The translations under genes were made by a program, and so were the position numbers. A model generated the notes under the pieces. The model was not told where the DNA came from and did not search any database. It saw nothing but the letters and a program-made list of their open reading frames with translations. Positions 24,553-32,808 of a DNA stretch of 64,000 nt are shown here, piece by piece. The stretch covers positions 434,001-498,000 of the forward strand of contig NZ_CAWVHE010000003.1 in assembly GCF_963929015.1 (NCBI RefSeq), given 5' to 3'. The stretch comes from Merdimonas sp963929015. GTDB lineage: Bacteria > Bacillota > Clostridia > Lachnospirales > Lachnospiraceae. Every line of letters begins with the position of its first letter. Position 1 is the stretch's first letter.

Positions 24553-24713
24553 TCACAACAGAATTGATCCAGAAGTATTTCGGAACCCTGGAAGAATTTG
24601 AGCGGTTCCGTCTGAACTGGATCCGGATTTGCACAAATATTAATGAGGCTGGTGCAAATGCCAGAAAGAAGGAAATGGCAGAACACCGGGCGAAGTTATT
24701 GAAGATTGTTTAA
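24549..24713 (+). CDS. Small phage protein, 54 residues
   Basis: An ATG overlapping the upstream stop (ATGA at 24549-24552) opens a frame of 54 codons, MITTELIQKYFGTLEEFERF onward. Soluble and helical; no family recognised. The 4-bp overlap implies translation coupled to the initiator gene. Confidence 0.6.
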   Translation: MITTELIQKYFGTLEEFERFRLNWIRICTNINEAGANARKKEMAEHRAKLLKIV

Positions 24714-24716
24714 AAA

Positions 24717-26135
24717 ATGGAAAGGAGGCGGGAGCCCCGGCCGGGAAAAGATATCTGGCTTCCTTTCGATGTGGATTATTTAGATTTTTTGAAGACGAAA
24801 ATAGAGATTGCGCCGGAAAGTGGTTTTGATGTGGACCATGAAAAGATTAACCCGGCGCTGAAACCTCATCAGAGAGACGCAGTGTCTTGGGCATTGAAGG
24901 GTGGGAGAAGAGCTCTGTTTGAGAGTTTTGGTCTTGGAAAGACGATCCAAGAACTGGAGTTTTGCCGCCTGGCTGCAGAGAGAACCGGCGGGAAGGCGCT
25001 GATCGTACTTCCGCTTGGTGTGAAGCAGGAGTTCACACGGGACGCCGTGGAGCTTCTGGGATATGAAAAGCCGGAATACTGCCGGACGATGGAAGAGATC
25101 AGGGAATGCAGCAGCCAGATCATCCTGACGAATTATGAACGAGTCCGGGACGGAGATATAGATCCGACATATTTCGCGGCGACTTCCTTGGACGAAGTAA
25201 GTGTGCTGCGGTCATTTGGGAGCAAAACCTACCAGACGTTTTTGGACAAGTTTAAAGGAGTTCCCTATAAGTTGGTGGCGACAGCGACGCCTTCCCCAAA
25301 CAGGTACAAGGAGCTGATCCATTATGCAGGATACCTGGAAATCATGGATACCGGACAGGCACTGACACGGTTCTTCCAGAGGGACAGTACAAAGGCCAAC
25401 AACCTTACGCTATACCCTAACATGGAGGATGAGTTCTGGCTGTGGGTAAGTTCCTGGGCGCTATTTATCACAAAACCGTCTGACTTGGACCCGGCATATT
25501 CTGATGAAGGTTATGTGCTGCCACCGCTAGATGTAAGGTGGCATGAGATATCCGTCCATTACGGGGACGCAACTGATAAAGATGGTCAGATGTCATTATT
25601 TACAGACGCTGCCGCCGGGCTGAAACAGGCAGCGGAAGTGAAGCGGAATACGATTGGAATCCGGGTCCGGAAGCTGAAGGAAATCGCGGAGGCATCTCCG
25701 GAAGATCATTTCGTTCTGTGGCACGACCAGGAGGCAGAGCGGCATGAGATCAAGAAGGCGTTGCCAGAAACGGTAGATATTTATGGATCTCAAGATTACG
25801 ACATCAGAGAGAAGCGTGTGATTGATTTTTCAGAAGGACGGATCCGACTGTTTGCAACGAAGAAATCTCTGTCAGGATCAGGCTGCAATTTTCAGCGGCA
25901 CTGCCATCGGGAGATTTTTGTCGGGATCGACTACGAGTTCAATGATTTTATCCAGGCGGTACACCGCTGTTACCGGTTCCTGCAGGATCAGCTGGTGATC
26001 ATTGACATCATCTACATGGAGAATGAGAGGAAGATTAAGGAAGAGTTGATCCGGAAGTGGAAGGACCACGATCACATGGTTGAGAAGATGATTGAGATCG
26101 TGAAGAAATATGGTCTTTCTTCCGCCGGAAAATAG
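24717..26135 (+). CDS. SNF2/DEAD-like phage helicase
   Basis: The 472-residue protein has superfamily 2 helicase motifs: a Walker A variant FGLGKTIQ, LVATATP (motif III), LDEVS in the Walker B place, and a C-terminal domain with SLSGSGCNFQRH and VHRCYR (motif VI). Two genes on is a DNA methylase, a pairing seen in many clostridial phages. The ATG at 24717 lacks an upstream ribosome site, while AAAGGAGGCGG lies inside its first codons, so the true start may be further in. It probably remodels or protects phage DNA. Confidence 0.78.
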   Translation: MERRREPRPGKDIWLPFDVDYLDFLKTKIEIAPESGFDVDHEKINPALKPHQRDAVSWALKGGRRALFESFGLGKTIQELEFCRLAAERTGGKALIVLPLGVKQEFTRDAVELLGYEKPEYCRTMEEIRECSSQIILTNYERVRDGDIDPTYFAATSLDEVSVLRSFGSKTYQTFLDKFKGVPYKLVATATPSPNRYKELIHYAGYLEIMDTGQALTRFFQRDSTKANNLTLYPNMEDEFWLWVSSWALFITKPSDLDPAYSDEGYVLPPLDVRWHEISVHYGDATDKDGQMSLFTDAAAGLKQAAEVKRNTIGIRVRKLKEIAEASPEDHFVLWHDQEAERHEIKKALPETVDIYGSQDYDIREKRVIDFSEGRIRLFATKKSLSGSGCNFQRHCHREIFVGIDYEFNDFIQAVHRCYRFLQDQLVIIDIIYMENERKIKEELIRKWKDHDHMVEKMIEIVKKYGLSSAGK

Positions 26136-26153
26136 CAGGGACTGAAACGAAAG

Positions 26154-27269
26154 ATGGGAGTGAAAACGGTGAGAGTAGAAGGTACGCACTATATGGCGGT
26201 ACATGACGATTGTGTGGAAGAGACCAGGAGGATGGAGAGCAATTCTGTTGGGCTGATCCATACTTCAATTCCATTTGGAAACCATTATGAGTACAGTGCT
26301 AACTACAATGATTTCGGGCATAATCAGAACACAGAGCGGTTCTTTGAGCAGATGGACTATCTGACACCGGAATTGTTGAGAGTGTTGGAGCCTGGAAGGG
26401 TGGCGGCGATCCATGTGAAGGACCGGGTGCTGTTTGGAAATGCCACGGGGACGGGAATGCCGACCGTGGAACCATTCCATGCGATGTGCATTAAGCACTA
26501 TATGAAACACGGATTCCAGTATTTCGGGATGATCACCGTGGTAACGGATGTGGTCCGGGAAAACAACCAGACCTATCGCCTTGGTTGGACGGAGCAGTGC
26601 AAAGATGGTTCCAAGATGGGAGTTGGGTGTCCGGAATACATTCTTCTCTTCCGGAAGCTGCCGTCAGATCGGTCCAATGCTTATGCGGATGACCCGGTAA
26701 GAAAGTCCAAGAAAGACTATACCAGGGCGCAGTGGCAGATAGATGCTCACGGTTACTGGAGAAGTTCCGGGGATCGTCTGGTGAGCAAAGACGAACTGAA
26801 AGAGATTTCTGTAGATAACCTGCAGGCGGTATACAGGAAATACAGCAGGGAAACCGTATACGACTACGAGGAACATGTGAAGCTGGCAAAGGAGCTGGAT
26901 GAAGACGGGAAACTTCCGGCCACGTTCATGGTAGTGGCACCTGGATCCTGGAACCAGATGGAGGTCTGGGACGATATTAACAGAATGAGGACGCTGAACA
27001 CGACACAGAGCCGCAGGAGACAGCAGATGCACGTCTGCCCGTTGCAGCTGGATATTGTGGAGCGGATCATTAACAGGTATTCAAATAAAGGTGATGTGGT
27101 TTTGGATCCGTTTGGAGGTCTGATGACAGTCCCGATGACAGCTGTGAAAATGGACCGCTATGGATATGGGATTGAACTGAACCCGGATTACTTCCGGGAC
27201 GGCGTGGGATATCTGAAAGAGATGGAAGCCGAGAAAGCCACGCCTACGCTGTTTGATTTTATGAGGTGA
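26154..27269 (+). CDS. Beta-class DNA methyltransferase with variant catalytic motif
   Basis: The 371-residue protein has the permuted (motif IV first) layout of beta-class amino-methyltransferases. Motif IV reads TSIPFGNH instead of the usual D/N/S-P-P-Y, and motif I near the C-terminus reads LDPFGGLMTVP followed by GYGIELNP. The target-recognition region lies between. It may modify phage DNA against host restriction, working with the helicase gene just upstream. An alternative GTG start at 26169 has a better ribosome site (GGGAGTG). Confidence 0.8.
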   Translation: MGVKTVRVEGTHYMAVHDDCVEETRRMESNSVGLIHTSIPFGNHYEYSANYNDFGHNQNTERFFEQMDYLTPELLRVLEPGRVAAIHVKDRVLFGNATGTGMPTVEPFHAMCIKHYMKHGFQYFGMITVVTDVVRENNQTYRLGWTEQCKDGSKMGVGCPEYILLFRKLPSDRSNAYADDPVRKSKKDYTRAQWQIDAHGYWRSSGDRLVSKDELKEISVDNLQAVYRKYSRETVYDYEEHVKLAKELDEDGKLPATFMVVAPGSWNQMEVWDDINRMRTLNTTQSRRRQQMHVCPLQLDIVERIINRYSNKGDVVLDPFGGLMTVPMTAVKMDRYGYGIELNPDYFRDGVGYLKEMEAEKATPTLFDFMR

Positions 27270-27272
27270 GAT

Positions 27273-27428
27273 ATGAACCGCAGGCAGAAAGAGAAGCGTG
27301 ACAAGTTCCGTGAGTTGAGAAGGCGATGTTGTTCGGATGCGTCGTACAGTGAGATGAGACAGATCAATAGGCAATATCATGAACTCATGATTGAATTTAA
27401 GAGATACAAGAGGAGAACAGAAAAATAA
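27273..27428 (+). CDS. Small basic phage protein, 51 residues
   Basis: GAGGTGAG precedes the ATG at 27273. The peptide (MNRRQKEKRDKFRELRRRCC onward) is very rich in Arg and Lys and helical, so nucleic-acid binding is likely; no family is recognised. It is followed by a GC-rich gap with a CCGGCCGG core. Confidence 0.55.
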   Translation: MNRRQKEKRDKFRELRRRCCSDASYSEMRQINRQYHELMIEFKRYKRRTEK

Positions 27429-27492
27429 GAAAGGAGCCAGCCTCCGGCCGGGGCAAGGGTATACCGGGCTTCTAATAAACAGGTAAAGAACA

Positions 27493-27879
27493 ATGGGAAA
27501 GAAAATGAGTGATTATATGGCCGGCCGGGATGACGGACTTCTCCTGGCGCTGAAGATTGTCAAGGAAGATGGAGTGGAGGCACTGGAGAAGGAAATACAT
27601 TTCCGGAATCTTACCGGGATACATACGGCGCTGGCGAAGAAAGAACTTGACCAGGCTAGTGTAAAGATCAAGGAAATGACGATCGATACGATCACCGTCT
27701 TGAGCGCTGCAACGCTTCGGGATGAATTCGAGTTCGGAAAGAAACGGATCAGCCGGTTCATAAACCGGTTAAACCTGAAGGCAGAGTGCCTGATGGATGA
27801 TTATGTAACGTGGCAGGAGATCATTGACGATCTACGGGAGGATATAGGGCTGGAGCTGAAGATCAGGAGGAATGATTGA
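27493..27879 (+). CDS. Phage protein, 128 residues, unknown function
   Basis: The product is soluble and helical (KKMSDYMAGRDDGLLLALKI to LELKIRRND). It contains a segment with AATLRDEFEFGKKRISRFINR that is typical of small regulatory phage proteins, but I cannot name the family. ATG at 27493 or 27505 are both possible. Confidence 0.55.
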   Translation: MGKKMSDYMAGRDDGLLLALKIVKEDGVEALEKEIHFRNLTGIHTALAKKELDQASVKIKEMTIDTITVLSAATLRDEFEFGKKRISRFINRLNLKAECLMDDYVTWQEIIDDLREDIGLELKIRRND

Positions 27880-27880
27880 T

Positions 27881-28120
27881 ATGAGATACACAGAATATCA
27901 TGACGGGGTAGCGGTGATTAAGGATAAGTCGCTGCTTCCCGGAGCGATGGAGAAACTGGCCAAGATCGAGGACATGACCGAGATCCCGCAGATCTGTTGT
28001 GACGAATATTGTAAGTATCCTGGACGGTGCAGGTCGCAGGATGAGACGGATCAGATTTGTGACAGGTGCAAGCTGGCGGAGCTGTTTGACCTGCTGTTGA
28101 GTAGTGATGAAGAAAATTAG
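27881..28120 (+). CDS. Cysteine-rich small phage protein, 79 residues
   Basis: AGGAGG at 27865-27870 favours the ATG at 27881. The middle holds CCDEYCKYPGRC and CDRCK, six or more cysteines spaced like a zinc-binding knot. Function unknown. Confidence 0.55.
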   Translation: MRYTEYHDGVAVIKDKSLLPGAMEKLAKIEDMTEIPQICCDEYCKYPGRCRSQDETDQICDRCKLAELFDLLLSSDEEN

Positions 28121-28139
28121 GATTTAGTGGAGGTGTAAA

Positions 28140-28523
28140 ATGAAAAAGTGGTCATATAGAAAGCTTGTTGATGAAGGGTATCAAGTAGAAAATGCACAGA
28201 TTACAAACGTATCGTTAAACATGGAAAATCATGGGTGTTTGTGTTTAGACCTTGTTCTTGAATGGAGCGGTTGCGGCTGTGTATATGGGGGTTATGTTTT
28301 AGGAAAAGGATATGTTGGCGCGGATGATGATTTCTTTAGCGGATCAGAAAAAGGATGTGAAGCAATCATGAGAATCATGGACACGGTCGGAGAATCAGAT
28401 CTTTTAAAAATGAAAGGGAAATACGTAAGAGTTGCACACAAAGGTCTTGGAAGTTCGATTAAAATTATCGGGAATATCATAAAAAATAAATGGTTTGATT
28501 ATGAAACATTCTTTGATAACTAA
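28140..28523 (+). CDS. Phage protein, 127 residues, unknown function
   Basis: GGAGGTG precedes the ATG. The sequence WSGCGCVYGGYVLGKG and SEKGCEAIMRIMDTVG is of a type found repeatedly in Firmicute siphophages but without known function. Its DNA is more AT-rich than the neighbouring genes. Confidence 0.6.
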   Translation: MKKWSYRKLVDEGYQVENAQITNVSLNMENHGCLCLDLVLEWSGCGCVYGGYVLGKGYVGADDDFFSGSEKGCEAIMRIMDTVGESDLLKMKGKYVRVAHKGLGSSIKIIGNIIKNKWFDYETFFDN

Positions 28524-28553
28524 ACTGACATTTAGTGGAGGAGGCGATAAAAG

Positions 28554-28763
28554 GTGATACCAAGTGTATACAAAGACTACAGAGGGTGGACATACATGGT
28601 GCGCGGAGGGATTGGTCAGCAGGATTTTAAGGCATTTTATAATAAGCCTGGCAAAGATGGCTGGCACGGGTGTCGAGCACTGCCCTGGAGAAAAACACGA
28701 GAAGAAGCAGAGCAGGATTTGAATGTCTACGCTATGAAAAAAGGATGGGTGAAAATGAGATGA
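28554..28763 (+). CDS. Small phage protein, 69 residues
   Basis: A GTG start follows GGAGGAGGCGATAAAAG. The product has several aromatic residues (YRGWTYMVRGG, KDGWHGCRALPWR) and looks like a compact beta-rich domain. Function unknown. Its stop overlaps the next start (ATGA at 28760). Confidence 0.55.
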   Translation: MIPSVYKDYRGWTYMVRGGIGQQDFKAFYNKPGKDGWHGCRALPWRKTREEAEQDLNVYAMKKGWVKMR

Positions 28764-29053
28764 AAAGGAATAGCATGTATAAAGCATTTGCTGGCCTGCT
28801 GGCTATGATCGTAATTATGTGTGCCGTCGTGATCGGATGGGCAGCTGCAGAGCCATCGACAGAACAAACAACTGCACCGTATCCGGAGCCCCTGGTGATC
28901 AACACGGTAGAGTCTGGCGATGATATGCTCTTGACTGTGATATGGGACAACGGGGAGACGGTCTTTCAGTATGAGGGAGATGTACAGCTGTGGAAGGGAG
29001 CAAACGGCAAAGCATATGGGGTTTTATATCTTGATGAGGAGGTGCTGCAGTGA
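28760..29053 (+). CDS. Exported or membrane-anchored phage protein, 97 residues
   Basis: The ATG overlaps the preceding stop. The N-terminus is a membrane helix or signal (AFAGLLAMIVIMCAVVIGWA) followed by a threonine/proline-rich linker and a small domain ending in GVLYLDEEVLQ. Probably outside the cell; function unknown. Confidence 0.6.
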   Translation: MKRNSMYKAFAGLLAMIVIMCAVVIGWAAAEPSTEQTTAPYPEPLVINTVESGDDMLLTVIWDNGETVFQYEGDVQLWKGANGKAYGVLYLDEEVLQ

Positions 29054-29220
29054 AGGAACGTAGAGACAGGAAGGAAATGAAAGCTGATCAGCAGAGGCAT
29101 TATGAAGGGCTGGAGGAACTGCCGGTCAGCAAGAAGGCCAAGGAGCGCTTCCGGCGCCCTGCATACCAGGCCAGGGGCATGATCCGGGAGCAGGGACGGC
29201 AGATGGAGACACGGCGATGA
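29050..29220 (+). CDS. Small basic phage protein, 56 residues
   Basis: A GTG start at 29050 overlaps the preceding TGA and follows GAGGAGGTG. The peptide is Arg/Lys-rich (MKERRDRKEMKADQQRHYEG and onward). Overlaps on both sides show a tightly packed operon. Function unknown. Confidence 0.5.
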   Translation: MKERRDRKEMKADQQRHYEGLEELPVSKKAKERFRRPAYQARGMIREQGRQMETRR

Positions 29221-29450
29221 CAGTGCGTGACCTGATCGACAGGCTGATGAACGGGATCCAGTCCGGGGAGCTTCGCGGATCGGATCCGGTGCCGGCGGAT
29301 ATCCTGGAAGAGGACAATAAGACCGTGCTGGAATACCTGGCCGGGAAGTATGGCATAGGGGAGGATGATAAAAGTGGACATGACCAAAGAAATACTGATG
29401 AGCTACCGGAGCAAGAAGGCAGAGATCCGGGAGCTGACAGCGATCATTGA
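29217..29450 (+). CDS. Small acidic phage protein, 77 residues
   Basis: The ATG overlaps the preceding TGA. The first 50 residues (TVRDLIDRLMNGIQSGELRG and onward) look like a real domain; the last 26 share their DNA with the start of the next gene in another frame and may carry little selection. Function unknown. Confidence 0.5.
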   Translation: MTVRDLIDRLMNGIQSGELRGSDPVPADILEEDNKTVLEYLAGKYGIGEDDKSGHDQRNTDELPEQEGRDPGADSDH

Positions 29451-29802
29451 GAACAGGTATCGGGACGATTCTCTGATCGGGAATGATGTGATCCTGGATT
29501 ACAGCAAAAGTTATCCTCCCATACCGCAGGGAGTCGTTGGATTTGACCAGGCGAAGTATAATAGGTTGCAGGAGCGTGACCGGCACAGGAAAGAGAAGCT
29601 GGAGAAGGAATGTGCAGAGATTGAGGATTTCATCGAGGGCATAGAGGACAGCCTTACCCGGAGAATCTTCCGGATGATCTTCATCGAAGGACGCCGGCAA
29701 AAAGATGTTGCAAAGGCGGTACATCTTGATCGTAGTAGTGTGAGCAAAAAAATTGATACATTTTTGCAACTTTCACACAATTCACAAAAATCACATTTAT
29801 AA
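29374..29802 (+). CDS. Late-gene regulator, sigma-like/ArpU type
   Basis: The 142-residue protein is helical with a C-terminal helix-turn-helix FIEGRRQKDVAKAVHLDRSSVSKK preceded by SLTRRIFRMI, as in the small sigma-region-4-like proteins that switch on late phage genes. Its place directly before the packaging and structural genes fits. The GTG at 29374 is preferred because GGGGAGG is at 29358-29364. Confidence 0.75.
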   Translation: MDMTKEILMSYRSKKAEIRELTAIIENRYRDDSLIGNDVILDYSKSYPPIPQGVVGFDQAKYNRLQERDRHRKEKLEKECAEIEDFIEGIEDSLTRRIFRMIFIEGRRQKDVAKAVHLDRSSVSKKIDTFLQLSHNSQKSHL

Positions 29803-29876
29803 TAATACTTGAGCCAGAAGGTAGATCGGACGGCTCGGAAGTGGTCTATATCTTTTTCACTTACTCCCTCAAAAAT

Positions 29877-29909
29877 GGAAGGACGCTCTGCATGCCAGGG
29901 CGTCTTTCC
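29877..29909 (+). terminator. Terminator-like hairpin after the late regulator
   Basis: GGAAGGACGC (29877-29886) and GCGTCTTTCC (29900-29909) form a 10-bp stem with one G-U pair. The T tract is weak (CTTTCCTG). It separates the early operon from the moron promoter that begins 3 bp later. Confidence 0.6.
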
Positions 29910-29911
29910 TG

Positions 29912-29940
29912 TTGAAATCTGTCGAGAATTGGAATATTAT
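29912..29940 (+). promoter_or_regulatory. Promoter of the moron gene
   Basis: TTGAAA (29912-29917), 17 bp, TATTAT (29935-29940), a good sigma-A promoter directly after the hairpin. No immunity operator overlaps it, so it should be active in the lysogen. Confidence 0.7.
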
Positions 29941-29977
29941 TGAAGTAGGGTTTTCAGTGTGAGGAGAGGGAGAAAAA

Positions 29978-30772
29978 GTGAAAGAAAAAATACAAGATTT
30001 AGTTGTTGCGACAAAAGGAACGATAGGAGAGGTTCTTGCCGAAGACATAATACCTGTATTAGCAGAAGAAATGGTTAAAGGTACTGCGGTAGAAGCAGCA
30101 GGGGCTGCGGTAAGCTTAGTTTCTCCAAGAATTGGGGGCATCATGGTTGCATATCAGCAAAAACGTTGGGAACATAATTGGGAAAGGTATATTAAAAATA
30201 TCCATGATAATCAAGAAGTATGTAATGAAAGATTGAATCAATTGGAGGAGGAATTACGACTAAAGTTTAAGCAAAAAATTTTCCCATTGGTTTCTGACTT
30301 TGTGCCAAATGAAAAGCAAGAAGAAAAAATAGAATTAATTGTCAATGGACTTATAAATATAGCAGGGGGAATAAATTGGCAGGAGGATATTATCCTCATG
30401 TATTACGATACGCTTTCTCAATTGAATTTACTGGACTTACGCTTCCTAAAATTATATGGATCTCCATATATGGAACAAGATAATACAGACAACATATATA
30501 AGTTGATGGAGGAATGTAAAATTGATAATTCCCAGGCCAATGTTATAAGAGAAAAGCTCGAACGTTTGGGGTTGATTCAAAGCAGAAACGATGAAAAAAT
30601 GAATGAAAATATAGAAAATGTTATAAAATATGTTGAAGAAATTGCAAAAGGGAAGAAAAATCCAAAATTAAAAAGGATTAAAACTGTCCCAAGAAGTGAA
30701 TCATATAAGATAACATCATTTGGTTTGAAATTCATTAAGTTTTTTATGGAAATTTATATACCAAAAAACTAA
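29978..30772 (+). CDS. Moron-encoded protein of unknown function
   Basis: The 264-residue protein has an N-terminal helical and glycine/alanine-rich segment (GTAVEAAGAAVSLVSPRIGG) that could insert in a membrane, a central helical domain with KIFPLVSDFVPNEKQEEKIE and INWQEDIILMYYDTLSQL, and a C-terminal part like a winged helix (NVIREKLERLGLI to ITSFGLKFIKFF). The gene is clearly more AT-rich than the flanking phage genes. It has its own promoter and terminator and sits between the late regulator and the terminase, so it is an added cargo gene, most likely for the lysogen. A defence or exclusion role is inference; no family is recognised with certainty. Confidence 0.75.
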   Translation: MKEKIQDLVVATKGTIGEVLAEDIIPVLAEEMVKGTAVEAAGAAVSLVSPRIGGIMVAYQQKRWEHNWERYIKNIHDNQEVCNERLNQLEEELRLKFKQKIFPLVSDFVPNEKQEEKIELIVNGLINIAGGINWQEDIILMYYDTLSQLNLLDLRFLKLYGSPYMEQDNTDNIYKLMEECKIDNSQANVIREKLERLGLIQSRNDEKMNENIENVIKYVEEIAKGKKNPKLKRIKTVPRSESYKITSFGLKFIKFFMEIYIPKN

Positions 30773-30788
30773 ATTGATTTTAAACAGG

Positions 30789-30807
30789 CACCCTCCGGGG
30801 TGTTTTT
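30789..30807 (+). terminator. Intrinsic terminator of the moron
   Basis: CACCC and GGGTG pair around TCCG, followed by TTTTT (30803-30807). It closes the promoter-gene-terminator unit. Confidence 0.8.
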
Positions 30808-30842
30808 CTAATGCATAAAATTCGGAAACAGAGGTGAGGTGA

Positions 30843-31568
30843 TTGCCGAAACAGAGGAGTCCGGATTCTTACAAAGCCGAAGAAATGTATAAGCAGGGTA
30901 TGAAGTTAGTTGAGATTGCAAGTCAACTAAATCTCCCGGAAGGCACAGTAAGAAGATGGAAACATACATACAAATGGGATAACGAACGTTCGGATAAAAA
31001 AAACGAACGTTCGCATAAAAAACCAGGCGCCCCAAAGGGCAATAAGAATGCTGTTGGGCATGGTGCCCCAAAAGGAAATCAGAATGCTGTGAAGCATGGA
31101 TTGTTCTCCCGGTATCTTCCAGAGGATACCAGGGAGATTTTTTATTCCCTGGACACGGCCGATCCGTTGGATCTTCTGTGGGACCAGATCAAGTTGGCAT
31201 ACACAGCCATTATGAGAGCCCAGCAGATCATGCATGTCCGAGACCAAGAGGACAAAACAGTTGAGAAGGTTGAGAAGAAGGATGGCAATGTGATCGGCGA
31301 ACGCTGGGAAGTACAGCAGGCATGGGATAAGCAGGCTTCCTTCCTGCAGGCGCAGGCGAAAGCCCAGAAGGAGCTGACCACCATGATTAAGCAGTATGAG
31401 GAGCTGCTGCATAAGAACTGGGATCTGGCCACGAAGGAGCAGAAGGCTCGGATCAAGCAGCTGAAAGCGAAGACGGAGCAGATCCAGGGATCCGATCAGA
31501 ATCCGATAGAGGATAAGGTCCGGAAATTGTTCGAGGCGATCGGGGGTGCGTTAGATGAATCTGAATAG
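30843..31568 (+). CDS. terS: Terminase small subunit
   Basis: The 241-residue protein has an N-terminal helix-turn-helix (GMKLVEIASQLNLPEGTVRRW), two copies of GAPKGN-x-NAV-x-HG near residues 61-84, then long helices. It recognises phage DNA and recruits the large subunit. A TTG start follows GAGGTGA. It overlaps the large subunit gene by 14 bp. Confidence 0.88.
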   Translation: MPKQRSPDSYKAEEMYKQGMKLVEIASQLNLPEGTVRRWKHTYKWDNERSDKKNERSHKKPGAPKGNKNAVGHGAPKGNQNAVKHGLFSRYLPEDTREIFYSLDTADPLDLLWDQIKLAYTAIMRAQQIMHVRDQEDKTVEKVEKKDGNVIGERWEVQQAWDKQASFLQAQAKAQKELTTMIKQYEELLHKNWDLATKEQKARIKQLKAKTEQIQGSDQNPIEDKVRKLFEAIGGALDESE

Positions 31569-32808
31569 CATCTACACACCAAAGCAGATCGAGATCCTGA
31601 AAGCCTGCCGGAATACTGACTGGTTTATGCTAATCAACCACGGGGCGAAGCGTTCCGGGAAGACACAGTTGGACAATGATATTTTCCTGCAGGAGCTGAT
31701 GAGGGTCCGGGGAATTGCGAACAGGCTGGGTATTGACACCCCTCAATACATTCTAGCCGGATACTCAATGGGAAACATTCAGGACAATATCCTCACAGAG
31801 TTGTCAAATAAGTATGGTTTCGAGTTCAAATTTGACCGGTTCAATAACTTCAACCTGTTTGGGGTGAAGGTGGTGCAGACTTCCCACGGGAATATCAGTG
31901 GACTTGGACGGATCAGAGGTATGACATCCTTTGGTGCATATATCAACGAGGCTTCTCTGGCGAATCAGGAAGTGTTTGATGAGATTAAGGCCAGGTGCAG
32001 CGGTCCGGGAGCCCGGATCATTGCCGATACGAACCCGGATCATCCGGAACACTGGCTGCTAAAGGATTATATTAAGTCTCCGGCAGAGGGGATCCTAAGC
32101 TTCCATTTTGCATTGCAGGACAATACCTTCCTGGATCCCCGGTATGTCCGGAACATTATTGAGACTACGCCGAAGGGAATGTTTTCTGATCGGGGTATTA
32201 AAGGGCTTTGGGTATCCGGGGAAGGAGTTGTCTATCCGGATTTTGATCAGAATGTACATGTGATCACACCGGAGCAGGCGCGGGGCCTGCTATTTGAACG
32301 TGTGCTGGCCGGCGTGGACTGGGGCTGGGAGCATTGGGGCGCGATTGTTGTGATTGGCGTCAAAGCTGGCAGCTACTATGTCATTGAAGAGCACGCCGCG
32401 CAGCATAAACATATAGGCGGCTGGTTAGCTGTGGCGAAGGATATTATCAAGAGATTTGGTAATATCCCTTTTTATTGCGATCCGGCCAGGCCGGAGCATG
32501 TGGCTTCCTTCCAGGAAGCAGGAATCAACGCCTTCCTGGGAAATAACCGGGTGCTGTCCGGGATAGAGGCCGTGGCCACACTGATGACGAACCGGCAGTT
32601 CTTCATCGTGTATTCCAGGTGCCCTAGGTTCCGGGATGAGATATATAAGTACATCTGGAAGAAGAATACCGGGGAGCCCCTGAAGGAGAATGATGACGTC
32701 CTCTGTGCGATTCGGTACGGTATCTATTCGGATATGACGGTGAACAAGATAGATTTGCCTGGACAGAGTCAGATGGACCAGGCAAGACGATTGAAAGGAA
32801 TGTTGTGA
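31555..32808 (+). CDS. terL: Terminase large subunit, PBSX type
   Basis: The 417-residue protein has Walker A GAKRSGKTQ, Walker B GAYINEAS, the coupling region ADTNPDHPEHW and the C-terminal nuclease with LAGVDWGWEHWG and DDVLCAIRYG. It cuts concatemers and pumps DNA into the prohead. Length and motif spacing are typical. Confidence 0.93.
   Translation: MNLNSIYTPKQIEILKACRNTDWFMLINHGAKRSGKTQLDNDIFLQELMRVRGIANRLGIDTPQYILAGYSMGNIQDNILTELSNKYGFEFKFDRFNNFNLFGVKVVQTSHGNISGLGRIRGMTSFGAYINEASLANQEVFDEIKARCSGPGARIIADTNPDHPEHWLLKDYIKSPAEGILSFHFALQDNTFLDPRYVRNIIETTPKGMFSDRGIKGLWVSGEGVVYPDFDQNVHVITPEQARGLLFERVLAGVDWGWEHWGAIVVIGVKAGSYYVIEEHAAQHKHIGGWLAVAKDIIKRFGNIPFYCDPARPEHVASFQEAGINAFLGNNRVLSGIEAVATLMTNRQFFIVYSRCPRFRDEIYKYIWKKNTGEPLKENDDVLCAIRYGIYSDMTVNKIDLPGQSQMDQARRLKGML

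Noticed and set aside
24717..27269. A DISARM- or BREX-type defence system based on helicase plus methylase.
   Set aside because: None of the other required genes (such as the DUF1998, phospholipase-D or PglZ proteins) is present and the pair lies in a phage replication operon.
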